From: Flectonema sp. DT1601
Lineage: Eukaryota; Euglenozoa; Diplonemea; Diplonemida; Diplonemidae
Assembly: GCA_964019425.1 (NCBI GenBank)
Contig: OZ025798.1
Coordinates: 620,001 to 684,000, forward strand
DNA length: 64,000 bases
Reading direction: 5' to 3'
Shown: positions 49,691 through 62,055 of the stretch, piece by piece
Position numbering within the stretch: position 1 is the stretch's first letter
Layout of the letters: every line of letters begins with the position of its first letter
The notes under the pieces: generated by a model
What the model was told of the DNA's origin: nothing
The model's input: the letters and a program-made list of their open reading frames with translations, nothing else
The model's database searches: none
Program-made: the position numbers and the translations under genes

Positions 49691-50084
49691 GGGGGGGGCT
49701 TGCGTCCCGCCAAGAATTTGGCGGACGCAAGCCCCCCCCTTGCACTCTTCCCCAGCTTAACATCCATTAGTAGCAAACTTGTTTTTTCAGGTTGGACTTT
49801 GTACAGGGGAGGTTGGCTTTTATTAGTGGCTCCCCCCCCTTGGGGGGGGTTGGGGGGGGGGCTTGCGTTCCGCCAAGAACTTGGCGGAACGCAAGCCCCC
49901 CTTGCACTCTTCCCAGCTTAATATCCATTAGTAGCAAATTTGTTTTTTGAGGTTGGACTTTGTACGGACAGGCAGACTTTGTACGGGAGAGGTTGGCTTT
50001 TATTAGTGGCTCCCCCCCCTTGGGGGGGGGTTGGGGGGGGGGCTTGCGTTCCGCCAAGTTCTTGGCGGAACGCAAGCCCCCCCC
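49691..50084. repeat. Three GC-rich perfect hairpins
   Basis: Hairpins at 49,691-49,739, 49,861-49,899 and 50,041-50,084 share the arm gcttgcgt-ccgccaa. In copies 2 and 3 the arm is gcgttccgccaa and the opposite arm ttggcggaacgc, so pairing is complete. Copy 1 has gcgtcc opposite ggacgc. The loop differs (gaat, gaac, gttc). Confidence 0.85.
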
Positions 50085-50142
50085 TTGCACTATACCCCAG
50101 CTTAATACCTATTCTGGGTGAAAAAATCCGGTGAAAAAAAAA

Positions 50143-50216
50143 TGACATTGGTCGGGATTGAGCCTGGGCGTCGGGTATCCAAAGTCAGTGCTCCCTCCGC
50201 TGAACCACATCCGCTC
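50143..50216 (-). tRNA. Degenerate tRNA-like sequence, Gln(TTG)-like
   Basis: Minus strand: A-box-like tggttcagcgg, loop ctttgga, a weak B box ggctcaatccc, and a T-run after the 3' end. Stems pair poorly. It mirrors the tRNA-like end on the left side of the same element. Confidence 0.35.
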
Positions 50217-50338
50217 TTAAAGACAGGTGCGGGTCTCGATGCATCCCATATACAGTTTTTGGGTCCCCCAGCCATTTTGGATTTTGTAATGAATGGTTAG
50301 TTCTGAAACTATTTGTGTAGTAAACACTAGTTTGCCCT

Positions 50339-50518
50339 TCTTTTTATTTATTTTTTAAAGAAAAAAAACGGAAAATAGAAATTAGTCAACAAAGTCGAAC
50401 TATAAAAAAAACAATGATAACATTGTTTATTCTTTTTTTTTTATTTTTTTTTTTTTTAATATTTTTTTTATTTTGAAAAAAAAAAACAATCAGTTTAGCG
50501 TCTTGACCAGGACGGAAA
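50339..50518 (+). repeat. Satellite block S7 (short)
   Basis: One B and part of one A monomer. The A monomer is cut after ggacggaaaa by the coiled-coil element. Confidence 0.9.
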
Positions 50519-51663
50519 ACTCCCCACATGATTCACTTTAGTCAACAAGTTTCCCCTCGAACCCCTTTTGTATGAATCTGTTACTATGATGGAGATAGCA
50601 AAGAACTATCTCTCGCTCTTTACAACTTCGAGTAGTCTTTTTACTCCTCTTATTAAACCCCTTATCCCTACCCTTAATTATATCACCCCTCTTTGTCCTC
50701 TAGCCTCAATTCCTCCGACAATGCCGCAGAGTGAAGCTCTCGACCGCACGCCGACCAAGATTTTACGACAAGAGAGTCACGTTATCTCCGTTAAAGAGAA
50801 TACACCTATTGCGAGACAATGGTCCGAGGGTAGGATTGACTTACTCGAGAATTACTGTCGAGCAGTAGATGACTCTCTCGAAACAAACGAGAAAGCGGCA
50901 GAGCTCTCAGAACAACTTCTGGATGCCCAACTTCGCCTCTCGGAGCTGAATCACCAACGGTGTACAACTCACGCAGAGCAGCTTGAGCAATCCATGATGT
51001 TAACGGGACTGGCGAGCGATTTAAATGCTCAACTCGCCTTGGCACGGTCTCAAATTGCGGCCCTGAAGTTCCAATTAGCTTCATGGGCAGAAGGTTTGAG
51101 TCCGCCAGACACAGAAGAACATGAGGAAAATGAAACTCCGCCGAGAAAGTCCGAGCGTTCAACTCTGAAAAAACGAACCCCTCCATCAAGATATCGTTAC
51201 AATCGAAGGAGATGTTCTGCTGATGACGTTCACGGTGACTCCACCCCCTTGTAATTCTCTTTTTCCTTACTTTCACATCACTTTGTTTATTTAGTTTTTT
51301 AGCTTATTTATTATTTATTGTTCGTTTTTGTTTGTATTATTTTATCGATATGTTTATGTCCGTCAGATCATAACGTTAATCAGGTTAATTGTTAATTGTT
51401 AATTATAAATGGTCTAAACCCCAATCCAAGTTCCCAAGGCTTGGCATAGATTTGAGTGACGCCTTACTGGCCTCCTCATCCTCTATGAGTGGTGAGGGGG
51501 CCAGCAATGGTTCTTTTTTTTTTTTTTCTCTTATTTCTTTTTTTTTCTTTTTCTTTTACTCTAATATGAAATATTTTTGAACAAAATGTGATTATTAATT
51601 TAAAAAAAAAAAAAAAAAAATAATAATGTAAATGAATAAAAAAAAAAAAAAAACATGCCTTGG
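50519..51663 (+). mobile_element. Element W, copy 1 (coiled-coil frame, 5'-truncated)
   Basis: The frame 50568-51254 (228 codons) is a near-identical copy of the C-terminal part of the frame at 58,013-58,894 in the opposite orientation. The copy starts abruptly in satellite, is disrupted near its 5' end, and keeps about 400 bp of 3' flank down to gtgattattaattt, a T/A-rich tail and ccttggg. It then joins repeat Y. Confidence 0.6.
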
Positions 51664-52070
51664 GAAGAATTTCGATAAGTGGGAAGTAACGGACTGGGAG
51701 CTTTTGGCTCCTGCCCTATTCCCGATGTAAACTTTCTTTTTATTTTTATTTTTTTTTTTAACAGGCCCAAAGGGCGACAATGATGGTTGCTGACCAAGGA
51801 ATAATATTCAAATGAATTTTCGTTTCAAAGAAACGAACAGAATTGAGAGAGAGGCAGAGAAAAAAAAAAAAAAAAAAAGAAAGAATAGAAAAAAAAAAAT
51901 ATGAAGAGGAAATTATCAAACATGAAAAAAAAAAAAAAAAAAAAAAATATAAATAAAAAACGTTGTATGAAAAAGGAAAAAAAAGAAAAAAAAAGACCAG
52001 AAAAGGAAAGAGAAAATGAAAAGGTATAATATTATTGTGGGGATATGAGGATAGCAGGGAGATGCTCTTT
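51664..52070 (+). repeat. Repeat Y, copy 3
   Basis: Same 0.4-kb unit, followed by a T-run and the cgtctcgatcaggacgg monomer. Confidence 0.85.
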
Positions 52071-52205
52071 TTTTTTTTTTTTTTTTTTTTTTATTTATTA
52101 TTTAAAAAAAGGAAACAATCAGTTTAGCGTCTCGATCAGGACGGAAAATAGAAATTAATCGACATAGTCGATCGATAGAAAAAAAACAATGATAACATTG
52201 TTTAT

Positions 52206-52243
<38 letters not shown>

Positions 52244-52497
52244 CTTTTAATTATTTTAAAGAAAAAACAATCAGTTTAGCGTCTTGACCAGGACGGAAAA
52301 TAGAAAGTAATCGACATAGTCGATCGATAAAAAAAAAACAATGATAACATTGTTTATTCCTTTTTTTTTTTTTTTTTTTTTGTTCTTTTCATTTATTTTT
52401 AAAGAAAAAACAATCAGTTTAGCGTCCTGACCAGGACGGAAAATTGAAAGTGATCGACATAGTCGATCGATAAAAAAACAATGATAACATTGATTAA

Positions 52498-52532
<35 letters not shown>

Positions 52533-53302
52533 TTTTAATTATTTTTTAAAGAAAAAACAATCAGTTTAGCGTCTTGACCAGGACGGAAAATAGAAAGTGA
52601 TCGACATAGTCGATCGATAAAAAACAATGATAACATTGTTTATTCTTTTTTTTTTTTTTTTTTTTTTTTTAATCCTTTTTATTATTTTAAAGAAAAAACA
52701 ATCAGTTTAGCGTCTTGACCAGGACGGAAAATAGAAAGTGATCGACATAGTCGATCGATAAAAAACAATGATAACATTGTTTATTCTTTTTTTTTTTTTT
52801 TTTTTAATTCTTTTTAATCCTTTTTATTATTTTAAAGAAAAAACAATCAGTTTAGCGTCTTGACCAGGACGGAAAATAGAAAGTGATCGACATAGTCGAT
52901 CGATAAAAAAACAATGATAACATTGTTTATTCTTTTTTTTTTTTTTTTTTTTAAATTCTTTTTATTTATTTTTAAAGAAAAAAAAACGGAAAATAAAAAT
53001 TAGTCGACAAAGTCGAACGATAAAAAAAAAACAATGATAACATTGTTTATTCTTTTTGTTTTTGTTTTTTTTTATATTCTTTTTTATTAATTTTGAAAAA
53101 AAAACAATCAGTTTAGCGTCTTGACCAGGACGGAAAATAGAAAGTAATCGACATAGTCGATCGATGAAAAAAAAACAATGATAACATTGTTTATTCTTTT
53201 TTTTTTTTTTTTTTTAAATTCTTTTTATTTATTTTTTAAAAAGAAAAAAAACGGAAAATAGAAATTAGTCAACAAAGTCGAACAATAAAAAAAAAAACAA
53301 TG
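52071..53302 (+). repeat. Satellite block S8 (mostly A monomers)
   Basis: Successive acaatcagtttagcgt starts at 52,112, 52,267, 52,409, 52,557, 52,699 and 52,845 show a 142-155 bp period without B monomers, then A/B alternation returns. Confidence 0.95.
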
Positions 53303-53700
53303 AATTTCGATAAAGTGGGAAGTAACGGACTGGGAGCTTTTGGCTCCTGCCCTATTCCCGATGTAAACTTTCTTTTTATTTTTTATTTTTTTTAACAGGC
53401 CCAAAGGGCGACAATGATGGTTGCTGACCAAGGAATAATATTCAAATGAATTTTCGTTTCAAAGAAACGAACAGAATTAAGAGAGAGGCAGAGAAAAAAA
53501 AGAAAAAAAAGAAAGAAAAGAAAAAAGAAAAAAAAATATGAAGAGGAAATAATCAAACATGAAAAAAAAAAAAAAAAATATATAAATAAAAAAACGTTGT
53601 ATGAAAAAGGAAAAAAAAAATAAAGACCAGAAAAGGAAAGAGAAAATGAAAAGGTATAATATTATTGTGGGGATATGAGGGATAGCAGGGAGATGCTCTT
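53303..53700 (+). repeat. Repeat Y, copy 4
   Basis: Same unit, cutting a B monomer after aaaacaatg. It is followed by the cgtctcgatcaggacgg monomer. Confidence 0.85.
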
Positions 53701-54710
53701 TTTTTTTTTTTTTTTTATTTTTTTTTTTTTATTTATTATTTAAAAAAAAAGGAAACAATCAGTTTAGTGTCTCGATCAGGACGGAAAATAGAAATTAATC
53801 GACATAGTCGATCGATAGAAAAAAAAACAATGATAACATTGTTTATTCTTTTTTTTTTTTTTTTTTTTTTTTTAAATCCTTTTAATTATTTTAAAGAAAA
53901 AACTTCCGTTTAGCGTCTTGACCAGGACAGAAAATAGAAAGTAATCGACATAGTCGATCGATAAAAAAAAAACAATGATAACATTGTTTATTCCTTTTTT
54001 TTTTTTTTTTTTTTTTTTAACTTTTTATTTATTTCTTAAAGAAAAAACAATCAGTTTAGCGTCCTGACCAGGACGGAAAATAGAAAGTAATCGACATAGT
54101 CGATCGATAAAAAAAACAATGATAACATTGTTTATTCCTTTTTTTTTTTTTTTTTTTATTTATCTTTTTATTTATTTTTTAAAGAAAAAACAATCAGTTT
54201 AGCGTCCTGACCAGGACGGAAAATAGAAATTAGTCGACAAAGTCGATCGATAAGAAACAATGATAACATTGTTTATTCATTTTTTTTTTTTTTTTTTTTT
54301 TATATTCTTTTTATTAATTTTTAAAAAAAAAAAAAAAATCAGTTTAGCGTCTTGACCAGGACGGAAAGTAGACAGTAATCGACAAAGTCGATCGATAAAA
54401 AAAACAATGATAACATTGTTTATTTCTTTTTTTTTTTTTTTTTTTTTTATATCTTTTATTTATTTTTTAAAGGAATAAACAATCAGTTTAGCGTCTTGAC
54501 CAGGACGGAAAATAGAAATTAGTCGACAAAGTCGATCGATAAGAACCAATGATAACATTGTTTATTCATTTTTTTTTTTTTTTTTTTTTATTCTTTTTAT
54601 TTATTTTTTAAAGAAAAAAATAATCAGTTTAGCGTCTTGACCAGGACGGAAAATAGAAATTAGTCGACAAAGTCGATCGATAAAAAAAAACAATGATAAC
54701 ATTGTTTATT

Positions 54711-54744
<34 letters not shown>

Positions 54745-55111
54745 TCTTTTATTTATTTTTAAAGAAAAAACAATCAGTTTAGCGTCTTGACCAGGACGGA
54801 AAATAGAAATTAGTCGACAAAGTCGATCGATAAGAAACAATGATAACATTGTTTATTCTTTTTTTTTTTTTTTTTTTTTTTATTCTTTTTATTTATTTTT
54901 TAAAGAAAAGAAAACGGAAAATAGAAATTAGTCGACAGAGTCGATCGATAAAAAAACAATGATAACATTGTTTATTCTTTTTTTTTTTTTTTTTTTTTTA
55001 TTCTTTTTATTTATTTTTAGAAAAACAATCAGTTTAGCGTCTTGACCAGGACGGAAAATAGAAATTAGTCGACAAAGCCGATCGATAAAAACAATGATAA
55101 CATTGTTTATT

Positions 55112-55147
<36 letters not shown>

Positions 55148-56490
55148 TTTTTTTTTAATTTATTTTTAAAGAAGAAACAATCAATTTAGCGTCTTGACCA
55201 GGACGGAAAATAGAAAGTAATCGACGTAGTCGATCGATAAAAAAACAATGATAACATTGTTTATTCTTTTTTTTTTTTTTTTTTTTATTCTTTTTTATTT
55301 ATTTTTAAAGAAAAAAAAATAGAAATTAGTCGACAAGGTCGAACGATAAAAAAAAACAATGATAACATTGTTTAATCTTTTTTTTTTTATTTTTTTTTTA
55401 TTTTTTTTTTATTTTTTTTATTATATTCTTTTTTATTAATTTTGAAAAAAACAATCAGTTTAGCGTCTTGACCAGGACGGAAAATAGAAAGTAATCGACA
55501 TAGTCGATCGATAAAAAAACAATGATAACATTGTTTATTCTTTTTTTTTTTTTTTTTTAAATTCTTTTTTATTTATTTTTAAAGAAAAAAACGGAAAATA
55601 GAAATTAGTCGACAAGGTCGAACGATAAAAAAAACAATGATAACATTGTTTAATCTTTTTTTTTTATTTTTTTTTTATATTCTTTTTTATTAATTTTGAA
55701 AAAAACAATCAGTTTAGCGTCTTGACCAGGACGGAAAATAGAAAGTAATCGACATAGTCGATCGATAAAAAAACAATGATAACATTGTTTATTCTTTTTT
55801 TTTTTTTTTTAAATTCTTTTTATTTATTTTTTAAAGAAAAAAAAAAAAATAGAAATTAGTCGACAGAGTCGATCGATAAAAAAAACAATGATAACATTGT
55901 TTATTCTTTTTTTTTTTTTTTATTTTTTTTTTTTTATATTCTTTTTTAATTTTGAAAAAAAAAACAATCAGTTTAGCGTCTTGACCAGGACGGAAAATAG
56001 AAAGTGATCGACATAGTCGATCGATAAAAAAAAAAAAAAAAAAAATGATAACATTGTTTATTCTTTTTTTGTTTTTTAAATTCTTTTTATTTATTTTTAA
56101 AGAAAAAAAACGGAAAATAGAAATTAGTCGACAAAGTCGAACGATAGAAAAAATAATGATAACATTGTTTATTCTTTTTTTTTTTTTATTTTTTTTTTTA
56201 TATTCTTTTTTATTAATTTTGAAAAAAACAATCAGTTTAGCGTCTTGACCAGGACGGAAAATAGAAAGTAATCGACATAGTCGATCGATAAAAAAACAAT
56301 GATAACATTGTTTAATCTTTTTTTTTTTTTTTTTTTAAATTCTTTTTATTTATTTTTTAAAGAAAAAAAACGGAAAATAGAAATTAGTCGACAGAGTCGA
56401 TCGATAAAAAAAAACAATGATAACATTGTTTGATCTTTTATAATTTTTTTTTTTTTATTTGTTTTATTTGTTTTTAAAAAAAAAAAAAAA
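53701..56490 (+). repeat. Satellite block S9 (2.8 kb)
   Basis: Mixed arrangement. Many monomers combine the A head with the B middle (cgtcttgaccaggacgg then attagtcgacaaagtcgat), evidence of exchange between the two types. Confidence 0.95.
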
Positions 56491-56493
56491 AAA

Positions 56494-58872
56494 ACAAGCG
56501 GAATTGATCATAATGGGTGGTAGGGGTTGTTATAACTTCGTTTGAAAATTCTTCTTTTTTGATTTCTTTTTTTTTTTTTTTCTTTTTATAGGAGTTAAGA
56601 TCACTTTCAGGAGACAACACATGAACAAGAGCAGCAAGCAGAGTTGACACTATCAATTCAGATTTGAAATACCGGGAATTAATTTACAAGGAGGTATCTC
56701 AAGTGACTTGGTATCTCTAGCGTGTCGGTATCTCTGGAGTGCTGGTATCTCGTATGTGCGTTGGTATCTCATGAGTGATGGTATCTCTTGTGCATTAGAA
56801 AAACGAAAAAGAATGTCATGACCATGACGGAAGAATTGAGGAATTGAGTTAACATGTTCAATTTAACTTATTTAAACTTTTTTTTTTTTTTAACAGACCG
56901 TAACTATTTGAAAATAAAATGTAGATGGGAAACAGTGAAAAGTAAAATGGATGATAAAATTAATTGAGAAATATGACATAACAGACCAGATAGAGAGTAT
57001 TAAAAGGAAAATGAAAAGGAAAAGAGAAACTAGGTTAACACTTATTTAAATTAAGACCGGTTAGTCAGTTTAAGGTCCTGACTAGGACCAACAAAAAAGA
57101 AAGAAAAAAATTAACGATCAAGCTGAGCTGATCTTGTTTTTATTACAAATAGGGGAGCGGGAGGGATGGAAGGAATAGAGGAAAAAAAAAGAAAAGGTTG
57201 ATCAATTGGATCTGATCGTCGAGAAGAAGAAATTATTTTAAAGGTTGATCGGTATAGCCGATCGTTGAGAAAAATAAACAGATATAAATACAATCAGTTT
57301 AAATTAAAAAAGAAAAAAAGATTAACGATCAAGCTGAGCTGATCTTGTTTTTATTTAAAATTAGGGGAGCGGGAGGGATGGAAGGAATAAAGGAAAAAAA
57401 AAAAAAAAAAAAAGGTCGATCAATTTGATCTGATCGTCGAGAAGAAGAAAACAATTATTTTAAAAAAATGATCGGTATAGCCGATCGTTGAGAAAAGAAC
57501 AGATATAAATACAATCGGTTTTGGTGATCGACGAGTGGAGCGATCACTTGACAAGAAGGAAAAAGAAAGGACCGATTAATTGGGGCTTTGGTTGTATTCC
57601 CAAGGCATATTTTTTTTTTTTTTTTTTTATTATTCATTTACATTATTTATTTTTTTTTTTTTTTTAAATTAATAATCACATTTTGTTCAAAAATATTTCA
57701 TATTAGAGTAAAAGAAAAAGAAAAAAAGAAATAAGAGAAAAAAAAAAAAAAAAAACCATTGCTGGCCCCCTCACCACTCATAGAGGATGAGGAGGCCAGT
57801 AAGGCGTCACTCAAATCTATGCCAAGCCTTGGGAACTTGGATTGGGGTTTAGACCATTTATAATTAACAATTAACAATTAACCTGATTAACGTTATGATC
57901 TGACGGACATAAACATATCGATAAAATAATACAAATAAAAACGAACAATAAATAATAAATAAGCTAAAAAAACTAAATAAACAAAATGATGTGAAAGTAA
58001 GGAAAAAGAGAATTACAAGGGGGTGGAGTCACCGTGAACGTCATCAGCAGAACATCTCCTTCGATTGTAACGATATCTTGATGGAGGGGTCCGTTTTTTC
58101 AGAGTTGAACGCTCAGACTTTCTCGGCGGAGTTTCATTTTCCTCATGTTCTTCTGTGTCTGGCGGACTCAAACCTTCTGCCCATGAAGCTAATTGGAACT
58201 TCAGGGCCGCAATTTGAGACCGTGCCAAGGCGAGTTGAGCATTTAAATCGCTCGCCAGTCCCGTTAACATCATGGATTGCTCAAGCTGCTCTGCGTGAGT
58301 TGTACACCGTTGGTGATTCAGCTCCGAGAGGCGAAGTTGGGCATCCAAAAGTTGTTCTGAGAGCTCTGCCGCTTTCTCGTTTGTTTCGAGAGAGTCATCT
58401 ACTGCTCGACAGTAATTCTCGAGTAAGTCAATCCTACCCTCGGACCATTGTCTCGCAATAGGTGTATTCTCTTTAACGGAGATAACGTGACTCTCTTGTC
58501 GTAAAATCTTGGTCGGCGTGCGGTCGAGAGCTTCACTCCGCGGCATTGTCGGAGGAATTGAGGCTAGAGGACAAAGAGGGGTGATATAATTAAGGGTAGG
58601 GATAAGGGGTTTAATAAGAGGAGTAAAAAGACTACTCGTAGTTGTAAAGAGCGAGAGGTAGTTCTTTGCTATCTTCATCATAGCAACAGATTCATACAAA
58701 ACGGGGGTTCGGGGGGAAACTTGTTGACTAAAGTGGGTCATGCGGGGACGCGCGGCACGCAAACTCTCGACCTCCTGTTGAGTATAGAAAAGTCTTATTT
58801 TACTTTCTCTTTCCTCATTACATTTGGTCTCCAATTCGTTCGACAGAAGAACAAACCTTTGATGGTTCTTTT
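56494..58872 (-). mobile_element. Element W, copy 2 (longest copy: coiled-coil gene plus repeat Z)
   Basis: Bounded by satellite on both sides. On the minus strand the coiled-coil frame comes first, then a T/A-rich 3' region, then repeat Z with its diverged satellite and ggtatctc boxes. Repeat Z alone is at 34,297-35,433, and the gene with a scrap of Z at 50,519-51,663, so the two parts move together. No terminal repeats or target duplication are evident; the class is unknown. Confidence 0.55.
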
Positions 58873-58894
58873 TTATTAATTTTGAAAAAAACAA
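58013..58894 (-). CDS. Coiled-coil protein of element W, function unknown
   Basis: The frame is 293 codons. The first few codons run from satellite, so the true start may be internal (MTHFSQQVSPR or later). Residues around 165-240 (SLETNEKAAELSEQLLDAQLR, LEQSMMLTGLASDLNAQLA in turn) form a likely coiled coil. The C-terminus is Arg/Lys-rich (RKSERSTLKKRTPPSRYRYNRRR) and could bind nucleic acid or act as a nuclear signal. The inverted copy at 50,568-51,254 is nearly identical. A coiled coil plus basic tail is seen in first-frame proteins of some retroelements and in many host proteins. Nothing here decides between them. Confidence 0.5.
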   Translation of the reverse strand: MFFSKLIKKNHQRFVLLSNELETKCNEERESKIRLFYTQQEVESLRAARPRMTHFSQQVSPRTPVLYESVAMMKIAKNYLSLFTTTSSLFTPLIKPLIPTLNYITPLCPLASIPPTMPRSEALDRTPTKILRQESHVISVKENTPIARQWSEGRIDLLENYCRAVDDSLETNEKAAELSEQLLDAQLRLSELNHQRCTTHAEQLEQSMMLTGLASDLNAQLALARSQIAALKFQLASWAEGLSPPDTEEHEENETPPRKSERSTLKKRTPPSRYRYNRRRCSADDVHGDSTPL

Positions 58895-58979
58895 TCAGTT
58901 TAGCGTCTTGACCAGGACGGAAAATAGAAAGTAATCGACATAGTCGATCGATAAAAAAACAATGATAACATTGTTTATT

Positions 58980-59013
<34 letters not shown>

Positions 59014-59081
59014 CTTCTTATTATTTTTTAAAGAAAAAACAATCAGTTTAGCGTCTTGACCAGGACGGAAAATAGAAAGTA
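58895..59081 (+). repeat. Satellite block S10 (short)
   Basis: One complete A monomer and the head of another, cut by repeat Y after gaaagtaat. Confidence 0.9.
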
Positions 59082-59479
59082 ATGAATTTCGATAAGTGGG
59101 AAGTAACGGACTGGGAGCTTTTGGCTCCTGCCCTATTCCCGACGTAAACTTTCTTTTTATTTTTTTTTTTTTTTTAACAGGCCCAAAGGGCGACAATGAT
59201 GGTTGCTGACCAAGGAATAATATTCAAATGAATTTTCGTTTCAAAGAAACGAACAGAATTAAGAGAGAGGTAGAGAAAAAAAAAAAAAAAAAAAAAAAGA
59301 AAGAATAGAAAAAAAATATGAAGAGGAAATAATCAAACATGAAAAAAAAAAAAAAAAATAAAATATAAATAAAAAACGTTGTATGAAAAAGGAAAAAAAG
59401 AAAAAAAAAAGACCAGAAAAGGAAAGAGAAAATGAAAAGGTATAATATTATTGTGGGGATATGAGGATAGCAGGGAGAT

Positions 59480-59485
<6 letters not shown>
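59082..59485 (+). repeat. Repeat Y, copy 5
   Basis: Same unit with the cccgacgtaaac variant, shared only with the copy at 61,619. Confidence 0.85.
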
Positions 59486-59517
<32 letters not shown>

Positions 59518-59770
59518 TTATTATTTAAAAAAAGGAAACAATCAGTTTAGCGTCTCGATCAGGACGGAAAATAGAAATTAATCGACATAGTCGATCGATA
59601 GAAAAAAAACAATGATAACATTGTTTATTCCTTTTTTTTTTTTTTTTTTTTATTCTTTTTATTTATTTTTAAAGAAAAAACAATCAGTTTAGCGTCCTGA
59701 CCAGGACGGAAAATTGAAAGTGATCCACATAGTCGATCGATAGAAAAAAGACAATGATAACATTGTTTAT

Positions 59771-59803
<33 letters not shown>

Positions 59804-60195
59804 CTTTTAATTATTTTAAAGAAAAAACAATCAGTTTAGCGTCTTGACCAGGACGGAAAATAGAAAGTGATCGACATAGTCGATCGATAAAAAACAATGA
59901 TAACATTGTTTATTCCTTTTTTTTTTCTTTTTTTTTTATTCTTTTTATTTATTTTTAAAGAAAAAACAATCAGTTTAGCGTCCTGACCAGGACGGAAAAT
60001 AGAAAGTAATCGACATAGTCGATCGATAAAAAAAAAACAATGATAACATTGTTTATTCCTTTTTTTTTTCTTTTTTTTTATTCTTTTTATTTATTTTTAA
60101 AGAAAAAACAATCAGTTTAGCGTCCTGACCAGGACGGAAAATTGAAAGTGATCGACATAGTCGATCGATAAAAAAACAATGATAACATTGTTTAT

Positions 60196-60226
<31 letters not shown>

Positions 60227-61000
60227 CCTTTTAATTATTTTTTAAAGAAAAAACAATCAGTTTAGCGTCTTGACCAGGACGGAAAATAGAAAGTGATCGA
60301 CATAGTCGATCGATAAAAAACAATGATAACATTGTTTATTCTTTTTTTTTTTTTTTTTTTTTTTTAATCCTTTTTATTATTTTAAAGAAAAAACAATCAG
60401 TTTAGCGTCTTGACCAGGACGGAAAATAGAAAGTGATCGACATAGTCGATCGATAAAAAAACAATGATAACATTGTTTATTCTTTTTTTTTTTTTTTTTT
60501 TAAATTCTTTTTATTTATTTTTAAAGAAAAAAAACGGAAAATAAAAATTAGTCGACAAAGTCGAACGATAAAAAAAAACAATGATAACATTGTTTATTCT
60601 TTTTTTTTTTGTTTTTTTTTATATTCTTTTTTATTAATTTTGAAAAAAAAACAATCAGTTTAGCGTCTTGACCAGGACGGAAAATAGAAAGTAATCGACA
60701 TAGTCGATCGATAAAAAAAACAATGATAACATTGTTTACTCTTTTTTTTTTTTTTTTTTAAATTCTTTTTATTTTAAAAAGAAAAAAAACGGAAAATAGA
60801 AATTAGTCAACAAAGTCGAACGATAAAAAAAAAAACAATGATAACATTGTTTATTCTTTTTTTTTTATTTTTTTTTTTATATTCTTTTTTATTAATTTTG
60901 AAAAAAAAAACAATCAGTTTAGCGTCTTGACCAGGACGGAAAATAGAAAGTGATCGACATAGTCGATCGATAAAAAAAAAACAATGATAACATTGTTTAT

Positions 61001-61037
<37 letters not shown>

Positions 61038-61618
61038 CTTTTTTTTTTTTTAAAGAAAAAACAATCAGTTTAGCGTCTTGACCAGGACGGAAAATAGAAA
61101 GTAATCGACATAGTCGATCGATAAAAAAAACAATGATAACATTGTTTATTCTTTTTTTTTTTTTTTTTAAATCTTTTTATTTATTTTTTAAAAAGAAAAA
61201 AAAAAAACGGAAAATAGAAATTAGTCAACAACGTCGAACGATAAAAAAAAAAACAATGATAACATTGTTTATTCTTTTTTTTTTTATTTTTTTTTGTATT
61301 CTTTTTTATTAATTTTGAAAAAAAAACAATCAGTTTTGCGTCTTGACCAGGACGGAAAATAGAAAGTGATCGACATAGTCGATCGATAAAAAAACAATGA
61401 TAACATTGTTTATTCTTTTTTTTTTTTTTTTTTTTTTTAAATCCTTTTTATTATTTTTAAAGAAAAAACAATCAGTTTAGCGTCTTGACCAGGACGAAAA
61501 ATAGAAAGTGATCGACATAGTCGATCGATAAAAAAACAATGATAACATTGTTTATTCTTTTTTTTTTTTTTCTTCTTTTTTTTAAATCCTTCTTTTTATT
61601 TTTTAAAGAAAAAACAAT
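59486..61618 (+). repeat. Satellite block S11
   Basis: A and B monomers including rare variants: gaaaaaagacaatgataac (59,745), tgatccacatagtcgat, and cagttttgcgtcttg (61,332). All recur about 2,535 bp to the right. Confidence 0.95.
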
Positions 61619-62017
61619 CAGAATTTCGATAAGTGGGAAGTAACGGACTGGGAGCTTTTGGCTCCTGCCCTATTCCCGACGTAAACTTTCTTTTTATTTT
61701 TTTTTTTTTTTTAACAGGCCCAAAGGGCGACAATGATGGTTGCTGACCAAGGAATAATATTCAAATGAATTTTCGTTTCAAAGAAACGAACAGAATTAAG
61801 AGAGAGGTAGAGAAAAAAAAAAAAAAAAAAAAAAAGAAAGAATAGAAAAAAAATATGAAGAGGAAATAATCAAACATGAAAAAAAAAAAAAAAAATAAAA
61901 TATAAATAAAAAACGTTGTATGAAAAAGGAAAAAAAGAAAAAAAAAAAGACCAGAAAAGGAAAGAGAAAATGAAAAGGTATAATATTATTGTGGGGATAT
62001 GAGGATAGCAGGGAGAT

Positions 62018-62020
<3 letters not shown>
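61619..62020 (+). repeat. Repeat Y, copy 6
   Basis: Near-identical to copy 5, starting the second unit of the higher-order duplication. Confidence 0.85.

Positions 62021-62055
<35 letters not shown>

Larger units (their letters stand above)
49508..50338. mobile_element. TIR element 3 with three GC-rich hairpins and tRNA-like ends
   Basis: 831 bp. Inverted repeats of about 70 bp share the tip aggg-aaa and are identical from ctacacaaatag to aaaatggctg. A 7-bp duplication tcttttt (49501-49507, 50339-50345) flanks it. The interior is three tandem units of 150-160 bp (gcaaa-ttgttttt, aggttggactttgtac, a C-run/G-run), each closing with a long GC-rich hairpin. tRNA-like sequence lies just inside both ends, pointing inward. 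No transposase. Confidence 0.8.

Noticed and set aside
49571-50134. Protein frames across TIR element 3
   Set aside because: They read through C-runs, G-runs and hairpin arms; the three-fold tandem repeat explains their openness.
32984-50216. Functional host tRNA genes
   Set aside because: Anticodon stems are decayed or parts are missing in all but the copy at 32,984, and all lie inside TIR elements; they are reported as tRNA-like.
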